A DNA stretch of 64,000 nt from Streptomyces sp. V3I7 (GTDB taxonomy: Bacteria; Actinomycetota; Actinomycetes; Streptomycetales; Streptomycetaceae): assembly GCF_030817495.1 (NCBI RefSeq), contig NZ_JAUSZK010000001.1, positions 6,224,001 through 6,288,000 on the forward strand, in the 5' to 3' direction. A program made the position numbers and the translations under genes. The notes below the pieces were generated by a model. It had not been told where the DNA came from and did not search any database. It worked only from the letters and a program-made list of their open reading frames with translations. Shown here piece after piece: positions 47,591 through 58,462 of the stretch (its first letter is position 1; every line of letters starts with the position of its first letter).

Positions 47591-47640
47591 GTCAGCGAAC
47601 TGGCAACTGACCGGCGAGAGTCGAACCGCGTCCCGGTCCC

Positions 47641-48080
47641 GCCTACCGGCTGCGGCGGCAGCCCGCCGTCGAGGGCGAGCCGGTCACCCGTATCGCGCCG
47701 CGCGCCCTGCTGGTGCCGCCCGGCTTCCCGGACTTCATGTCCCGGACCCGGGTGGTGCGGCCGGCCGGACCCGGGTGGTGCGGCCGGGGCCGGTGACGCT
47801 GGAGGGGCGCGCCTGGTCCGGGCAGGCCCCGGTGACCGCGGTGGAGGTCAGCACGGACGACGGCGCGACCTGGCGCCCGGCCGAACTCGACCCCGTGGAC
47901 GGACACCGCTGGGCCTGGCGCCGCTGGCACCTCACCTGGGACGCGGGGCCCGGCTCCCACGTCCTCGCCGTGCGGGCCACCGACGCCGACGGGCACACCC
48001 AGCCGGCCATCCCGCACTGGAACCGGGGCGGTTTCGCCAACAACGCGATCCACACCGTCCCGGTCCTGTGTCAGGGCTGA
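47641..48080 (+). pseudogene. C-terminal remnant of a molybdopterin sulfite-oxidase-type enzyme, frame broken by a 23-bp duplication
   Basis: The first frame reads 'EGEPVTRIAPRALLVPPGFPDF', the second 'GRAWSGQAPVTAVEVSTDDGATWRPA' and 'WHLTWDAGPGSHVLAVRATDADGHTQP'. These match the end of the Mo-binding domain and the Mo-co dimerisation domain of sulfite oxidases. An exact tandem duplication of 23 bases (47742-47764 and 47765-47787) shifts the frame; removing one copy restores one continuous frame. The N-terminal two thirds of the gene are missing: the frame is closed by a stop at 47608-47610. Confidence 0.8.
47742..47787. repeat. Exact 23-bp tandem duplication
   Basis: The two copies, 47742-47764 and 47765-47787, are identical. 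The length is not a multiple of three, so the duplication breaks the reading frame of the sulfite-oxidase remnant. Confidence 0.95.
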
Positions 48081-48137
48081 CGTCCCGACCCGGCCGCCGG
48101 CCTTCGGCGTCCCTGCCTCCGCAGAGCCCTCACGGGC

Positions 48138-48344
48138 TTACGGCAGGATCCGCTCGATGGCCGACGGGCCCTCGGTCTCCAGCTTGCGCTTGGCCCACTC
48201 CATGTTCGCCGGCGTGATGTCCCTGCCCGTGGCCAGCACCAGGTCCTCCGGTGCCACATCGGTGCCGGTACGGGCGTGGAGCAGGTCGTCCGGAGTGGCG
48301 CGCTCGCCGGACGACCAGGACGTTTCGGGTTGTGACGTCGACAT
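48138..48344 (-). CDS. Small hypothetical protein
   Basis: This is a 68-residue acidic protein starting at ATG 48344 behind GAGGAGGAG. The C-terminal half reads 'LATGRDITPANMEWAKRKLETEGPSAIERIL', a helix-rich pattern. No signal peptide or known domain is visible. It may be a small cytoplasmic Streptomyces-specific protein. It is divergent from the GH15 gene. Confidence 0.65.
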   Translation of the reverse strand: MSTSQPETSWSSGERATPDDLLHARTGTDVAPEDLVLATGRDITPANMEWAKRKLETEGPSAIERILP

Positions 48345-48535
48345 GATGTCTCCTCCTCGGGTCCGCTTGACGCATCGGTACCCGTGCCGTGAGGCCGTGG
48401 CACACTCTCACGATTCACCGATTCGGCCCACCCTGCATCCGGAGCCGCTCGCGGCAGCCACCCGTGCCGCTGAGCGCCCTTCGCTCCTAAGCTGGAGACA
48501 CCCGCACGCGCCCGCAGCACCGGGAGGCCGCCGCG

Positions 48536-50401
<1,866 letters not shown>

Positions 50402-50408
50402 CGCCCGA

Positions 50409-53153
50409 TCAGGGCAGCGCCTGCTCCGCCCAGATGACCTTGCCGGTCGGCGTGTACCGGGTGCCCCAGCGGTCGGCGAGCTGGGCGACCAGGAACAGAC
50501 CGCGGCCGCCCTCGTCCGTGCTCGCCGCGTAGCGCAGGTGCGGGGAGGTCGTACTGCCGTCGGAGACCTCGCAGATGAGGGCGCGGTCGCGCAGCAGGCG
50601 TACGGAGACGGGCGGACGGCCGTAGCGGATGGCGTTGGTGACCAGCTCGCTCAGGATCAGCTCCGTGGTGAAGCAGAGCTCCTCCAGCCCCCACTCGGCC
50701 AACTGCCGGGTCACCGACGCCCGGATCTCCGAGACGGCCGCCGGGTCGGACGGCACCTCCCACTCGGCGACCTGCTCCGGGCCGAGAGCGCGGGTGGCCG
50801 CGACGATCAGGGCGACGTCGTCGCTGGGCCGCGCCGGCAGCCGCTGAAGCACCGACCGGCAGGTGTCCTCGGCCGAGGGGCCCGCCTCCTCCAGCGCGTC
50901 ACGCAGCATCTCCAGACCTACGTCGATGTCCCACTCCCGGTCCTCGATCAGGCCGTCGGTGTACAGCACCAGCCGGCTGCCCTCCGGCAGCTCCAGCACG
51001 GCCGTCTCGAACGGCAGCCCGCCCAGACCGAGCGGCGGCCCCGCGGGCACGTCCGGGAACTCGACCCGGCCGTCCGGCAGCACCAGCGCCGGCGGCGGAT
51101 GGCCGGCCCGGGCGACGGCGCAGCGCCGCGACACCGGGTCGTAGATGGCGTACAGGCAGGTCGCCCCGGTGACCGGGGCACGGCTGTCCACCGCCGACTC
51201 GTCCTGGTCGATCCGGTTCACCAGCTCGTCCAGCAGGACGAGCAGCTCGTCGGGCGGCAGGTCCAGCGAGGAGAAGTTGTGCACCGCCGTACGCAGCCGG
51301 CCCATCGTCGCCGCGGCGTGCAGCCCGTGCCCCACCACGTCCCCGACCACCAGTGCCACCCGCGCACCGGACAGCGGCAGCACGTCGAACCAGTCGCCGC
51401 CCACCCCGGCCTGCGCGGGCAGATAGCGGTAGGCGATCTCCAGCGCGTCCTGCTCCGGCAGCGTGCGCGGCAGCAGGCTGCGCTGGAGCGTCACCGCCAT
51501 GCTGTGCTCGCGGGTGTAGCGGCGGGCGTTGTCGATGGACACCGCGGCCCGCGCGACCAGCTCCTCGGCCAGGGCCAGTTCCTCCTGGTCGAACGGCTCG
51601 GGCTGCTCCGAGCGCCAGAAGTTGGCCACCCCCAGGACCAGGCTGCCCGCCCGCAGCGGCACGGTGATCAGCGAGTGGATGCCGTACTTCACCACCCAGC
51701 TGGTGCGCTCCGGCTCCTGGGCCAGCCAGCCCGGCGCCTTGGCCAGCCGCGGCTCCACGACCGCCTCGCCCGTCGCCAGGCTGCGCCCCTGCGGCGAGGA
51801 CGGTACGAACCGGATGCGCCGGCCCATCGGGTAGAGCGGGGCGTCGGGCCGGATGCCGCAGAAGGCCGCGCGGACCAGTCCCGACCCCGGCCGCGGCTCC
51901 TCGCCGTGCAGGACGGCGTCGTACAGGTCGACGGTGGCGAAGTCCGCGAACCGGGGCACCGCCAGCTCCGCCAGTTCCTCGGCGGTCCGGGTCACGTCCA
52001 GGCTGGTGCCGATGCCGACCCCGGCGTCGTACAGCATGTCGAGCCGCTCGCGGGTGACCTCGGCCCGGCCCGACAGGGCGCGCAGCTCCGTGGAGTCGCG
52101 CAGCGTGGTGACGCTGCCCGGCGGGCCGCCGCGCAGGTCCGTGGGCCGCTGGTTGATCGCCAGCAGCCGGTCCTTCACCAGGTGCACCTCGTCCGTCGCG
52201 ACGCGCCCCGACGCGAGCAGCGCGGCCGTGTCGGCGTCCAGGCCGAGGTCGAGCACGGAGCGCTGCTCGGCGTCCGGGGGCAGGTCCAACAGGCGCTGCG
52301 CCTCGTCGTTGGCGAGCAGCAGCCGGCCGTCGCCGCCGACGATCAGCACCCCCTCGCGGACGGCATGCAGCACCGCGTCGTGGTGCTCGTACATCCGCGT
52401 CATCTCGTACGGGCCCAGGCCGTGCGTCTGCCGCAGCAGCCGCCGGCTCACCAGGGCCGTGCCGCCGGTGGCCAGGGCGACGGCCACGGCCGCGGCCGCC
52501 AGCAGGAGGGGCAACTGCTGATCGGTGGCGCCGCCGACGTGCTCAGTGGTGATGCCGGCCGCCACGAGCCCGACGACCTTGCCGTCGGCCGCCCTCACCG
52601 GCACCACGGCCTGCACCAGCCGCCCGAGGGTGCCGTCGATCTCCTCGATGACGGTCCGGCCCGCCAGCGCGGGGCCGATCGTCCCGACGAACTTCTTGCC
52701 GATCCGGGCCGGATTGGGATGGGTGTAGCGGATCCCGTCGGTGTTCATCACCACGAGGAAGTCCACCCCGGCCGCCTTGCGTGTCGCCTCGGCGCGCGGC
52801 TGGAGCGCGGCCGTCGGGTCGGGGCCCCGCAACGCGGCGGCGGTGCCGGGCGCGTTGGCGAAGGCCTCGGCGGTGGCGAGTGAGCGTTTGCCGGCCTCCA
52901 CGCCGCTGTCGTGCTGCACCTGGAGCACCTGGGCCACCACGGCCGCCACGACCAGCAGCAGCACGATCACCACCTGCAGCACGAAGACCTGCCCGGCGAC
53001 GCTGCGTCCGCTCAGCGCCGACCACAGCCGCCTGACAGGCGTGGGGCGCGGCCCGGTTCCCCCCTGCCGTCGCCGGTCCGGCGACGGGTACGGATCCCCG
53101 GGACGGCGGGGCTGCCGAGTCCTGGTCTTGGACCGGCCGGGCAGTCGGACCAT
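50409..53153 (-). CDS. Membrane-bound SpoIIE phosphatase with CACHE, PAS, GAF and HATPase domains
   Basis: This protein of about 914 residues has two transmembrane helices around an extracytoplasmic sensor domain ('FLVVMNTDGIRYTHPNPARIGK', single CACHE/CitA-like). PAS ('VREGVLIVGGDGRLLLAND'), GAF (about 390-540), SpoIIE phosphatase ('GGDWFDVL', 'VGDVVGHGLHAAATM', 'LYTDGLIE', 'DDVALIV') and a C-terminal anti-sigma HATPase ('ILSELVTNAIRYG', 'GGRGLFLVAQLAD') follow. It may act both as phosphatase on an antagonist and as kinase. The start is ATG 53153 (53180 also possible). It is the intact counterpart of the broken gene at 19586-22037. Confidence 0.9.
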   Translation of the reverse strand: MVRLPGRSKTRTRQPRRPGDPYPSPDRRRQGGTGPRPTPVRRLWSALSGRSVAGQVFVLQVVIVLLLVVAAVVAQVLQVQHDSGVEAGKRSLATAEAFANAPGTAAALRGPDPTAALQPRAEATRKAAGVDFLVVMNTDGIRYTHPNPARIGKKFVGTIGPALAGRTVIEEIDGTLGRLVQAVVPVRAADGKVVGLVAAGITTEHVGGATDQQLPLLLAAAAVAVALATGGTALVSRRLLRQTHGLGPYEMTRMYEHHDAVLHAVREGVLIVGGDGRLLLANDEAQRLLDLPPDAEQRSVLDLGLDADTAALLASGRVATDEVHLVKDRLLAINQRPTDLRGGPPGSVTTLRDSTELRALSGRAEVTRERLDMLYDAGVGIGTSLDVTRTAEELAELAVPRFADFATVDLYDAVLHGEEPRPGSGLVRAAFCGIRPDAPLYPMGRRIRFVPSSPQGRSLATGEAVVEPRLAKAPGWLAQEPERTSWVVKYGIHSLITVPLRAGSLVLGVANFWRSEQPEPFDQEELALAEELVARAAVSIDNARRYTREHSMAVTLQRSLLPRTLPEQDALEIAYRYLPAQAGVGGDWFDVLPLSGARVALVVGDVVGHGLHAAATMGRLRTAVHNFSSLDLPPDELLVLLDELVNRIDQDESAVDSRAPVTGATCLYAIYDPVSRRCAVARAGHPPPALVLPDGRVEFPDVPAGPPLGLGGLPFETAVLELPEGSRLVLYTDGLIEDREWDIDVGLEMLRDALEEAGPSAEDTCRSVLQRLPARPSDDVALIVAATRALGPEQVAEWEVPSDPAAVSEIRASVTRQLAEWGLEELCFTTELILSELVTNAIRYGRPPVSVRLLRDRALICEVSDGSTTSPHLRYAASTDEGGRGLFLVAQLADRWGTRYTPTGKVIWAEQALP

Positions 53154-53438
53154 GTGCCCATATCTACACTGCCCCGCCACATGAGGCGAGGGGCGTCATG
53201 TGAGGCGACCGACGCCGGTCCGCACACTCCGGTGGCGGAGACTCATCCGCCGGGCCCCCGCGACCGGGACCGGCGGCCGTGCGTCCGCCGCCCGTGGACG
53301 CCGGTCATGTCCCGGCCGCCGCGTCGTCCGGACGGGTGAGACCCGGCGGGAGGACGCCGAACCGGTCCCGCGTCCGGGCGGCGCGGACGCCGAGGGCGCC
53401 GCCGGCGTCGGGAGGAGCGCCGTGGTCGCACCCGTGCG
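53154..53438. other. Intergenic region upstream of the sensor phosphatase
   Basis: About 285 bases of high-GC sequence between the phosphatase start and the stop of the YkvA-type gene, both on the minus strand. I see no gene or clear site; the phosphatase promoter must be here. Confidence 0.4.
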
Positions 53439-53717
53439 TCACACGTCCGCCGGGAGCGTCCGCGCGGCGCGCAGGCTGCGCAGGGCGAGCAGCAGGACGC
53501 CGATGTCGTCGAGGTACACCGGGTCGGGCAGCAGGTCGGTCGGCAGGACCAGGTACAGCACGGCCCCCCAGAACACCCAGCGTGGCCCGGTCGGCAGCCC
53601 CGCCCGGCGCAGGGACCGGCGGGTGCGGACCAGCCGCACCAGCAGCACGACGGCCGCGGCGAGCAGCGCCGCCGCGAGCACGCCGGCGACCACGAGCACG
53701 ATCGTGGTGGTGTCCAT
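53439..53717 (-). CDS. YkvA-type (DUF1232) small membrane protein
   Basis: This 92-residue protein has an N-terminal transmembrane helix ('IVLVVAGVLAAALLAAAVVLLV') and the DUF1232 core 'LYLVLPTDLLPDPVYLDDIGVLLLAL', with the aspartate/proline pattern of YkvA proteins. The function of the family is unknown. The start is ATG 53717. It is probably transcribed with the hypothetical gene 82 bases upstream or alone. Confidence 0.85.
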   Translation of the reverse strand: MDTTTIVLVVAGVLAAALLAAAVVLLVRLVRTRRSLRRAGLPTGPRWVFWGAVLYLVLPTDLLPDPVYLDDIGVLLLALRSLRAARTLPADV

Positions 53718-53799
53718 GGGGCCTCCTGCTCTCGGGCGTACCGGCGGTCCCGGCGTACCGTCGTACCCGGACGACCGTACCGCCTCGCCGCGGGGCCGG

Positions 53800-54897
53800 T
53801 CAGGGCGTGCGCCTGGAGGCGCCCTTCAGCCGTTCGAAGGTCCGGGTCAGCTGCTGGAGCGGGGACGTCGCCGGGCGCGACGCGTCCCGCGGCTCGGCGG
53901 CCGGGAGCGGCGTGTCACGGTAGGCGGCCAGCGCCTCGTGGGCGCTCTCGGCGGCCTCCCGGTACAGGTCCCGGGACCTGGTCATCGCCTCCAGCGCCTC
54001 GGCGTACTGAGCCACCAGCCGTCGCTCGTGGGCCAGCTCCTCCTCGATGGTCATCAGGGTCCACTGCTCGCGCAGAGCGTTCAGCGCGTCCTCGGCGCCC
54101 TCGGGCATCGGCGTCGACAGCGCGGTGAACCGCCGTAGTACGTCGATGAGTTCGGCCGGCTCGGAGCCGTCCAGGAAGACGCTGCGTACCGAGTGGGCCC
54201 AGCTGTCGTAGCCGGACGGGGTCGGCCGCGGGGGCAGGATCACCGCTCCGCCGCGCGGCACCTCCACATCGAGGTCCCGCAGCGCCCAGTTGACCGCCCT
54301 CAGCTGCTGGGGCGTGGCCCGGTGCTCGACCACCCGGTGCCGCAGGCCGACCGGGAGCAGCCGGGCCAGGGGCCGCCGCCCGTGCTCGTCGGGCGTCATG
54401 GCCTCGTGCACCACGACGTTGACGGCCCACGACTCACGCGTGGCGTCACGGAACAGCCGCCGCAGGACCTTCTCGTCGTCGGGCAGCCGGTTGACGTCCC
54501 CGAGCCGCAGACCGGCGACGGCGGGATGGTGGTTCCAGGCGGCCTCGTCGTCCGCGGGCCAGAACATGGTGGCGGGGGAGGGCCACTCGTCGTTCCAGGG
54601 CCGCTCCGCCTCCGCCACGAGCAGCCACTCGTGGCCTTTCTCTTGCTCCTGCGGGGCTACGAGCGTCAGCCGGGCCCGCACGGTGACGTCCTCCGCGTCA
54701 CCGCCGACCCGCCAGCGCGCCTCGAAGACCCGGGACTGGTCGTCGCCGAGCTCGGCGAAGTCGTCAAGGGTCCCGTCGTCCTTGAGTCGTCGCAGGTTCT
54801 TTCTGAGGACGTCGGTGGGGTCGGGGCCGAGATGGCGGCCGCGGGCCGGCCAGACGGTGCCGGGGAGCATGGGGCGGTCGGTGGCGGAGTTCGACAT
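53800..54897 (-). CDS. Large hypothetical protein with coiled-coil C-terminus
   Basis: This is a 365-residue hydrophilic protein starting at ATG 54897. The first 280 residues show no motif I recognise. The last 85 residues ('EEELAHERRLVAQYAEALEAM', 'SRDLYREAAESAHEALAAY') look like a helical or coiled-coil stretch. No signal peptide or membrane helix is visible. The function is unknown. Confidence 0.7.
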   Translation of the reverse strand: MSNSATDRPMLPGTVWPARGRHLGPDPTDVLRKNLRRLKDDGTLDDFAELGDDQSRVFEARWRVGGDAEDVTVRARLTLVAPQEQEKGHEWLLVAEAERPWNDEWPSPATMFWPADDEAAWNHHPAVAGLRLGDVNRLPDDEKVLRRLFRDATRESWAVNVVVHEAMTPDEHGRRPLARLLPVGLRHRVVEHRATPQQLRAVNWALRDLDVEVPRGGAVILPPRPTPSGYDSWAHSVRSVFLDGSEPAELIDVLRRFTALSTPMPEGAEDALNALREQWTLMTIEEELAHERRLVAQYAEALEAMTRSRDLYREAAESAHEALAAYRDTPLPAAEPRDASRPATSPLQQLTRTFERLKGASRRTP

Positions 54898-55118
54898 GAG
54901 CCAATCTGCAGCTGGGTGCGGCGCGGGCCTTCCAGTATCACCCCTGGCCGGGGTGCACGTCAGCCAGGGGCACGTCGGGCCCGGAGTGCAGGGCCGTGAT
55001 CGGGTTGACGAACAGTTCGCCGCCCCGGGTCCGCTCCGTGCACCGTACCTCGCCGAAAACCAACGATGTGCGTGAGGGGGACCGGCGCACCGCGCGGGCC
55101 CCTCACTTCGCGGCAGAG

Positions 55119-56483
55119 TTACGCGCCGCTCTCCCGGAGCATGTCCTCGCGCTCGACGAGCTTCACGCGCGCGCGGCCCTGCGGCTCGCCCAGCGCCCTC
55201 TCGGCGGCGTCGAGCCGGTACCAGCCCTCCCACGTGGTGAAGCGGACGCCGCGGTCGGCGAGGAAGGTGTCCACGGACTCCGGCTCGGGGGAGCCGGGGG
55301 TGTGCAGACGGCCGTTCGCGTAGTCGTCCAGGAGGTTCGACACCGTCTCGTTGGCGTCGCCCTTGGTGTGGCCGATGAGGCCGACGGGGCCGCGGCGGAT
55401 CCAGCCCGTGACGTACGTCGACCGCAGGTGCTCGCCGCCCTCCTCGATGACGCGGCCCCCCTCGTCCGGGACGGTGCCGGAGCCGGCGTCCCACGGGAGC
55501 TTGGGCAGCTCGTCGGACAGGTAGCCGACGGCACGGTAGACCGCGGTGACGTCCCAGTCCTTGAAGGTGCCGGTGCCCTTGACGTTGCCGGTGCCGTCGA
55601 GGGCGGTGCGCTCGGTGCGCAGGCCGGTGACCCGGCCGTCCTCGCCGAGGATCTCGGCCGGCGACTCGAAGAAGTGCAGGAACAGCTTGTGCGGGCGGTC
55701 ACCGGTGTCGCGGATCGCCCAGTTCTCCAGGGCCTTGGCGACCATGTCGGCCTGCTTGTTGTTGCGCCGGGTCGCGATCGAGCCCTCGTCGTAGTCGATG
55801 TCCTCGGGGTCGACGATGACCTCGATGTTGGGGGAGTGGTCCAGCTCGCGCAGCTCCATCGGGCTGAACTTCGCCTGCGCCGGGCCGCGGCGGCCGAAGA
55901 CGTGGATCTCCAGCGCCTTGTTGGCCTTCAGACCGTCGTAGACGTTCGGCGGGATCTCGGTCGGCAGCAGCTCGTCCGCCGTCTTGGCGAGGATGCGGGC
56001 CACGTCCAGCGCCACGTTGCCGACGCCGAGCACCGCGACCTTCTCGGCCTGAAGCGGCCAGGTGCGCGGCACGTCCGGGTGGCCGTCGTACCAGGAGACG
56101 AAGTCGGCGGCGCCGTACGAGCCGTCGAGCTCGATGCCGGGTATGCGCAGCGCCCGGTCGGCCGTCGCGCCGGTCGAGAAGACGACCGCGTCGTAGAAGT
56201 CGCGCAGATCGTCGAGGCTGATGTCCTTCGGGTAGTCGACGTTGCCGAACAGACGGATCTGCGGCTTGTCGAGCACCTGGTGCAGGGCCGTGATGATGCC
56301 CTTGATGCGGGGGTGGTCGGGCGCGACGCCGTAGCGGATCAGGCCGAACGGGGCGGGCATCCGCTCGAAGAGGTCGATGGACACACCGGGCTCGGCGGCC
56401 ACCTCGGACTTGAGCAGGGCGTCGGCGGCGTAGATCCCGGCGGGGCCGGCTCCGACGATGGCTACCCGCAGGGGGCGCGGCAT
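55119..56483 (-). CDS. FprA-type ferredoxin--NADP reductase
   Basis: This 454-residue flavoprotein has the FAD motif 'IVGAGPAGIYAAD' at the N-terminus, the NADP motif 'VLGVGNVALDVARIL' (about residue 150) and a C-terminal 'TGWIRRGPVGLIGHTKGDANETV'. Length and pattern match mycobacterial FprA and adrenodoxin-reductase-like enzymes, which pass electrons from NADPH to ferredoxins, e.g. for cytochrome P450s. The ATG at 56483 has an iron-box-like palindrome 51-65 bases upstream. Confidence 0.9.
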   Translation of the reverse strand: MPRPLRVAIVGAGPAGIYAADALLKSEVAAEPGVSIDLFERMPAPFGLIRYGVAPDHPRIKGIITALHQVLDKPQIRLFGNVDYPKDISLDDLRDFYDAVVFSTGATADRALRIPGIELDGSYGAADFVSWYDGHPDVPRTWPLQAEKVAVLGVGNVALDVARILAKTADELLPTEIPPNVYDGLKANKALEIHVFGRRGPAQAKFSPMELRELDHSPNIEVIVDPEDIDYDEGSIATRRNNKQADMVAKALENWAIRDTGDRPHKLFLHFFESPAEILGEDGRVTGLRTERTALDGTGNVKGTGTFKDWDVTAVYRAVGYLSDELPKLPWDAGSGTVPDEGGRVIEEGGEHLRSTYVTGWIRRGPVGLIGHTKGDANETVSNLLDDYANGRLHTPGSPEPESVDTFLADRGVRFTTWEGWYRLDAAERALGEPQGRARVKLVEREDMLRESGA

Positions 56484-56533
56484 GATCAGGTTCCCTTCGA
56501 GCGACGACAGGCGACTCGAGGGTGAAGCCTAAA

Positions 56534-56548
56534 CTAAGGCAGCCCTAA
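56534..56548 (-). promoter_or_regulatory. Candidate iron box (DmdR1/IdeR-type) upstream of the ferredoxin reductase gene
   Basis: On the minus strand the site reads TTAGGGCTGCCTTAG, an imperfect palindrome close to the TTAGGTTAGGCTAACCTAA consensus of actinobacterial iron regulators. It lies 51-65 bases before the start codon of the ferredoxin reductase gene, a sensible place for an operator. Confidence 0.5.
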
Positions 56549-56623
56549 CTTCGTACGCGGGGTCCGTCCGGTGACGCCCTGAGCTGCCCTTATGGCCCGC
56601 TGTGACGCACGATGTCCGGGCTT

Positions 56624-57670
56624 TCAGGCCGGCCGCACCACCCGGTGGATCGCCGACGCGCCCGCGCCGAAGATCGACTCCTCGCGGATGAGGGCGCCGG
56701 GGCCCGGTGCGTGGATCATCAGGCCGTCGCCCACGTAGAGACCGACGTGGCTGTCGTCCTCGAAGAAGAGGACGAGGTCGCCCTCGCGGATCGCGCTCAG
56801 CTCGACCGGCGTGCCCGCGGCCGCCTGCCCCTGGGTGGAGCGCGGCAGGACGACACCGGCGGCCCTCCACGCGGCCTGCATGAGGCCGACGTGGTCGTAG
56901 GAACCGGGCCCCGAGGCGCCCCAGACACACGGCAGACCGACCTGCGCACGGGCGAAGGCGACGGCCGTCATGGCCTTGTCGTGGTACGTCGGGAGGGTGC
57001 CGGCGGTGGTCACGACCACGGGGGCGGGGGCGGGAGCGGCCCCGGGGACGGTTTCCAGGAGATTCGGGACGGTTCCCGGGAGCGGCGGGAACTCGATCGC
57101 TGCCGGGTCCGGGTCCGGGTCCGGGACCGGCGGAAGCGGCGGGAGCGGCGGAATCTGCGGTACGGCATACCGGGACAGCAGCTCTCGGGCGGCGGTGAGC
57201 TTCCCCCGGTTCCGCTCCTTCGACGTCGCGGGAGAGGCGCGGGCCGGTTCGGGAGCGGCGGGCAGCTCCGGAACCGGGCGCGCGGGCAGCTCGGCCACCG
57301 GTCGGTCGCTCGCGCCCGCCGGAAGCTCGAGCATGGGGCGTGGCGCGGGCAACTCCAGTTCGACCGGACCGACTTCGGGTCGCCCCGGAGCCGGAGGGCG
57401 GCTGACGGCGGCGCGCCGGGGCATGCGGTCGGCCGGGAGCACGGCGGCGACGATCGGACCCCGCGTGGCCCGCGCCGCGTCGAACCACTTGCGGGTCAGG
57501 TCGTCCAGGGCCGGGTCCCCGGCGCCGCGGCCGTCGCCGCGCGGCGCACCCCGGGTCCGCGAGCGCGAGGCCTTCACCCGGGTCGCGTTGTAGTTCCCCG
57601 TGTCGCTCTCGGCCCGGTCGTAGAGGGCGTCGACCCGCTGCCGGACCTCGTCATGACTCTCCGGTGCCAT
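56624..57670 (-). CDS. NlpC/P60-like protein lacking the catalytic cysteine
   Basis: This 348-residue protein has a long charged, then Pro/Ala-rich N-terminal region (about 230 residues) with no signal peptide, followed by a C-terminal NlpC/P60 domain: 'AVAFARAQVGLPCVWGASGPG', 'LMQAAWRAAGVVLPRST', 'GDLVLFFEDDSHVGLYVGDG' and 'MIHAPGPG'. The usual catalytic 'YDCSGL' reads 'YDHVGL', so the nucleophilic cysteine is replaced by histidine. The His of 'SHVGLY' is present. It should not cut peptidoglycan peptides in the usual way and may serve as a binding or regulatory protein. The start is ATG 57670. Confidence 0.82.
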   Translation of the reverse strand: MAPESHDEVRQRVDALYDRAESDTGNYNATRVKASRSRTRGAPRGDGRGAGDPALDDLTRKWFDAARATRGPIVAAVLPADRMPRRAAVSRPPAPGRPEVGPVELELPAPRPMLELPAGASDRPVAELPARPVPELPAAPEPARASPATSKERNRGKLTAARELLSRYAVPQIPPLPPLPPVPDPDPDPAAIEFPPLPGTVPNLLETVPGAAPAPAPVVVTTAGTLPTYHDKAMTAVAFARAQVGLPCVWGASGPGSYDHVGLMQAAWRAAGVVLPRSTQGQAAAGTPVELSAIREGDLVLFFEDDSHVGLYVGDGLMIHAPGPGALIREESIFGAGASAIHRVVRPA

Positions 57671-57821
57671 GGGAGACCTGATCCTTCCGTGCGAGCCCCG
57701 GCCGTACGGCCTGATCGCCAACTTAGCCAACGTGTGTGCCCCGTGTGAAGGTTGAAGCGAGAACCCCCAGGTCGCCGGTGACGTTTGCGACGGGCCGGGC
57801 GGCCACGGCAGGGTTCGGGGT

Positions 57822-58274
57822 GTGGCTACCTTGCTGATCGTTCATCACACGCCGTCGCCCCACTGCCAGGCGATGTTCGAGGCCGTCGTGTCCGGCGCCA
57901 CCACGCCCGAGATCGAGGGCGTACAGGTCGTACGGCGCGCCGCGCTGTCCGCCACCGCCTCCGACGTGCTCGCCGCCGACGGATACCTGCTCGGCACCCC
58001 GGCGAACCTCGGCTACATGTCGGGCGCCCTGAAGCACTTCTTCGACCAGGTCTACTACCCCTGCCTGGACGAGACGCGGGGCCGGCCCTTCGGCTACTAC
58101 GTGCACGGCGGCAACGACGTCACCGGCGCGGTGCGCGGGATCGAGGCGGTCACCACGGGCCTCGGCTGGCGCCGTACGGCCGACGCCGTCACCGTCACCG
58201 GTGAACCCGGCAAGGACGACACCGAGGCGTGCTGGAACCTGGGCGCCACGGTCGCCGCCGGACTGATGGGCTGA
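57822..58274 (+). CDS. Flavodoxin/NAD(P)H-dependent oxidoreductase-like protein
   Basis: This 150-residue protein starts at GTG 57822. It has the flavodoxin-like FMN loop ('LLIVHHTPSPHCQAMFEAVV'), 'DGYLLGTPANLGYMSGALKHFFDQ' and 'YYVHGGNDVTGAVRGIEAV'. It likely binds FMN and reduces small molecules or acts as electron carrier. It is divergent from the NlpC/P60-like gene. Confidence 0.82.
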   Translation: MATLLIVHHTPSPHCQAMFEAVVSGATTPEIEGVQVVRRAALSATASDVLAADGYLLGTPANLGYMSGALKHFFDQVYYPCLDETRGRPFGYYVHGGNDVTGAVRGIEAVTTGLGWRRTADAVTVTGEPGKDDTEACWNLGATVAAGLMG

Positions 58275-58462
58275 CTGCGCCCCCTACCCGCTCGACCCCC
58301 GAATCCCGTGCCGACACGGCCGCACGGGGTGTGTTGGTAACCCGCCTGGGCGGCTCGGATGGTGCGAGAGGTGGGTGTGACTGACGGTGGTTCATGTCGG
58401 GGGCCGGGTCGTCTCAGCTGATGGAGTGTCGGCAGCCCGGGCCGCGGCGGAAGGACTCCCAG

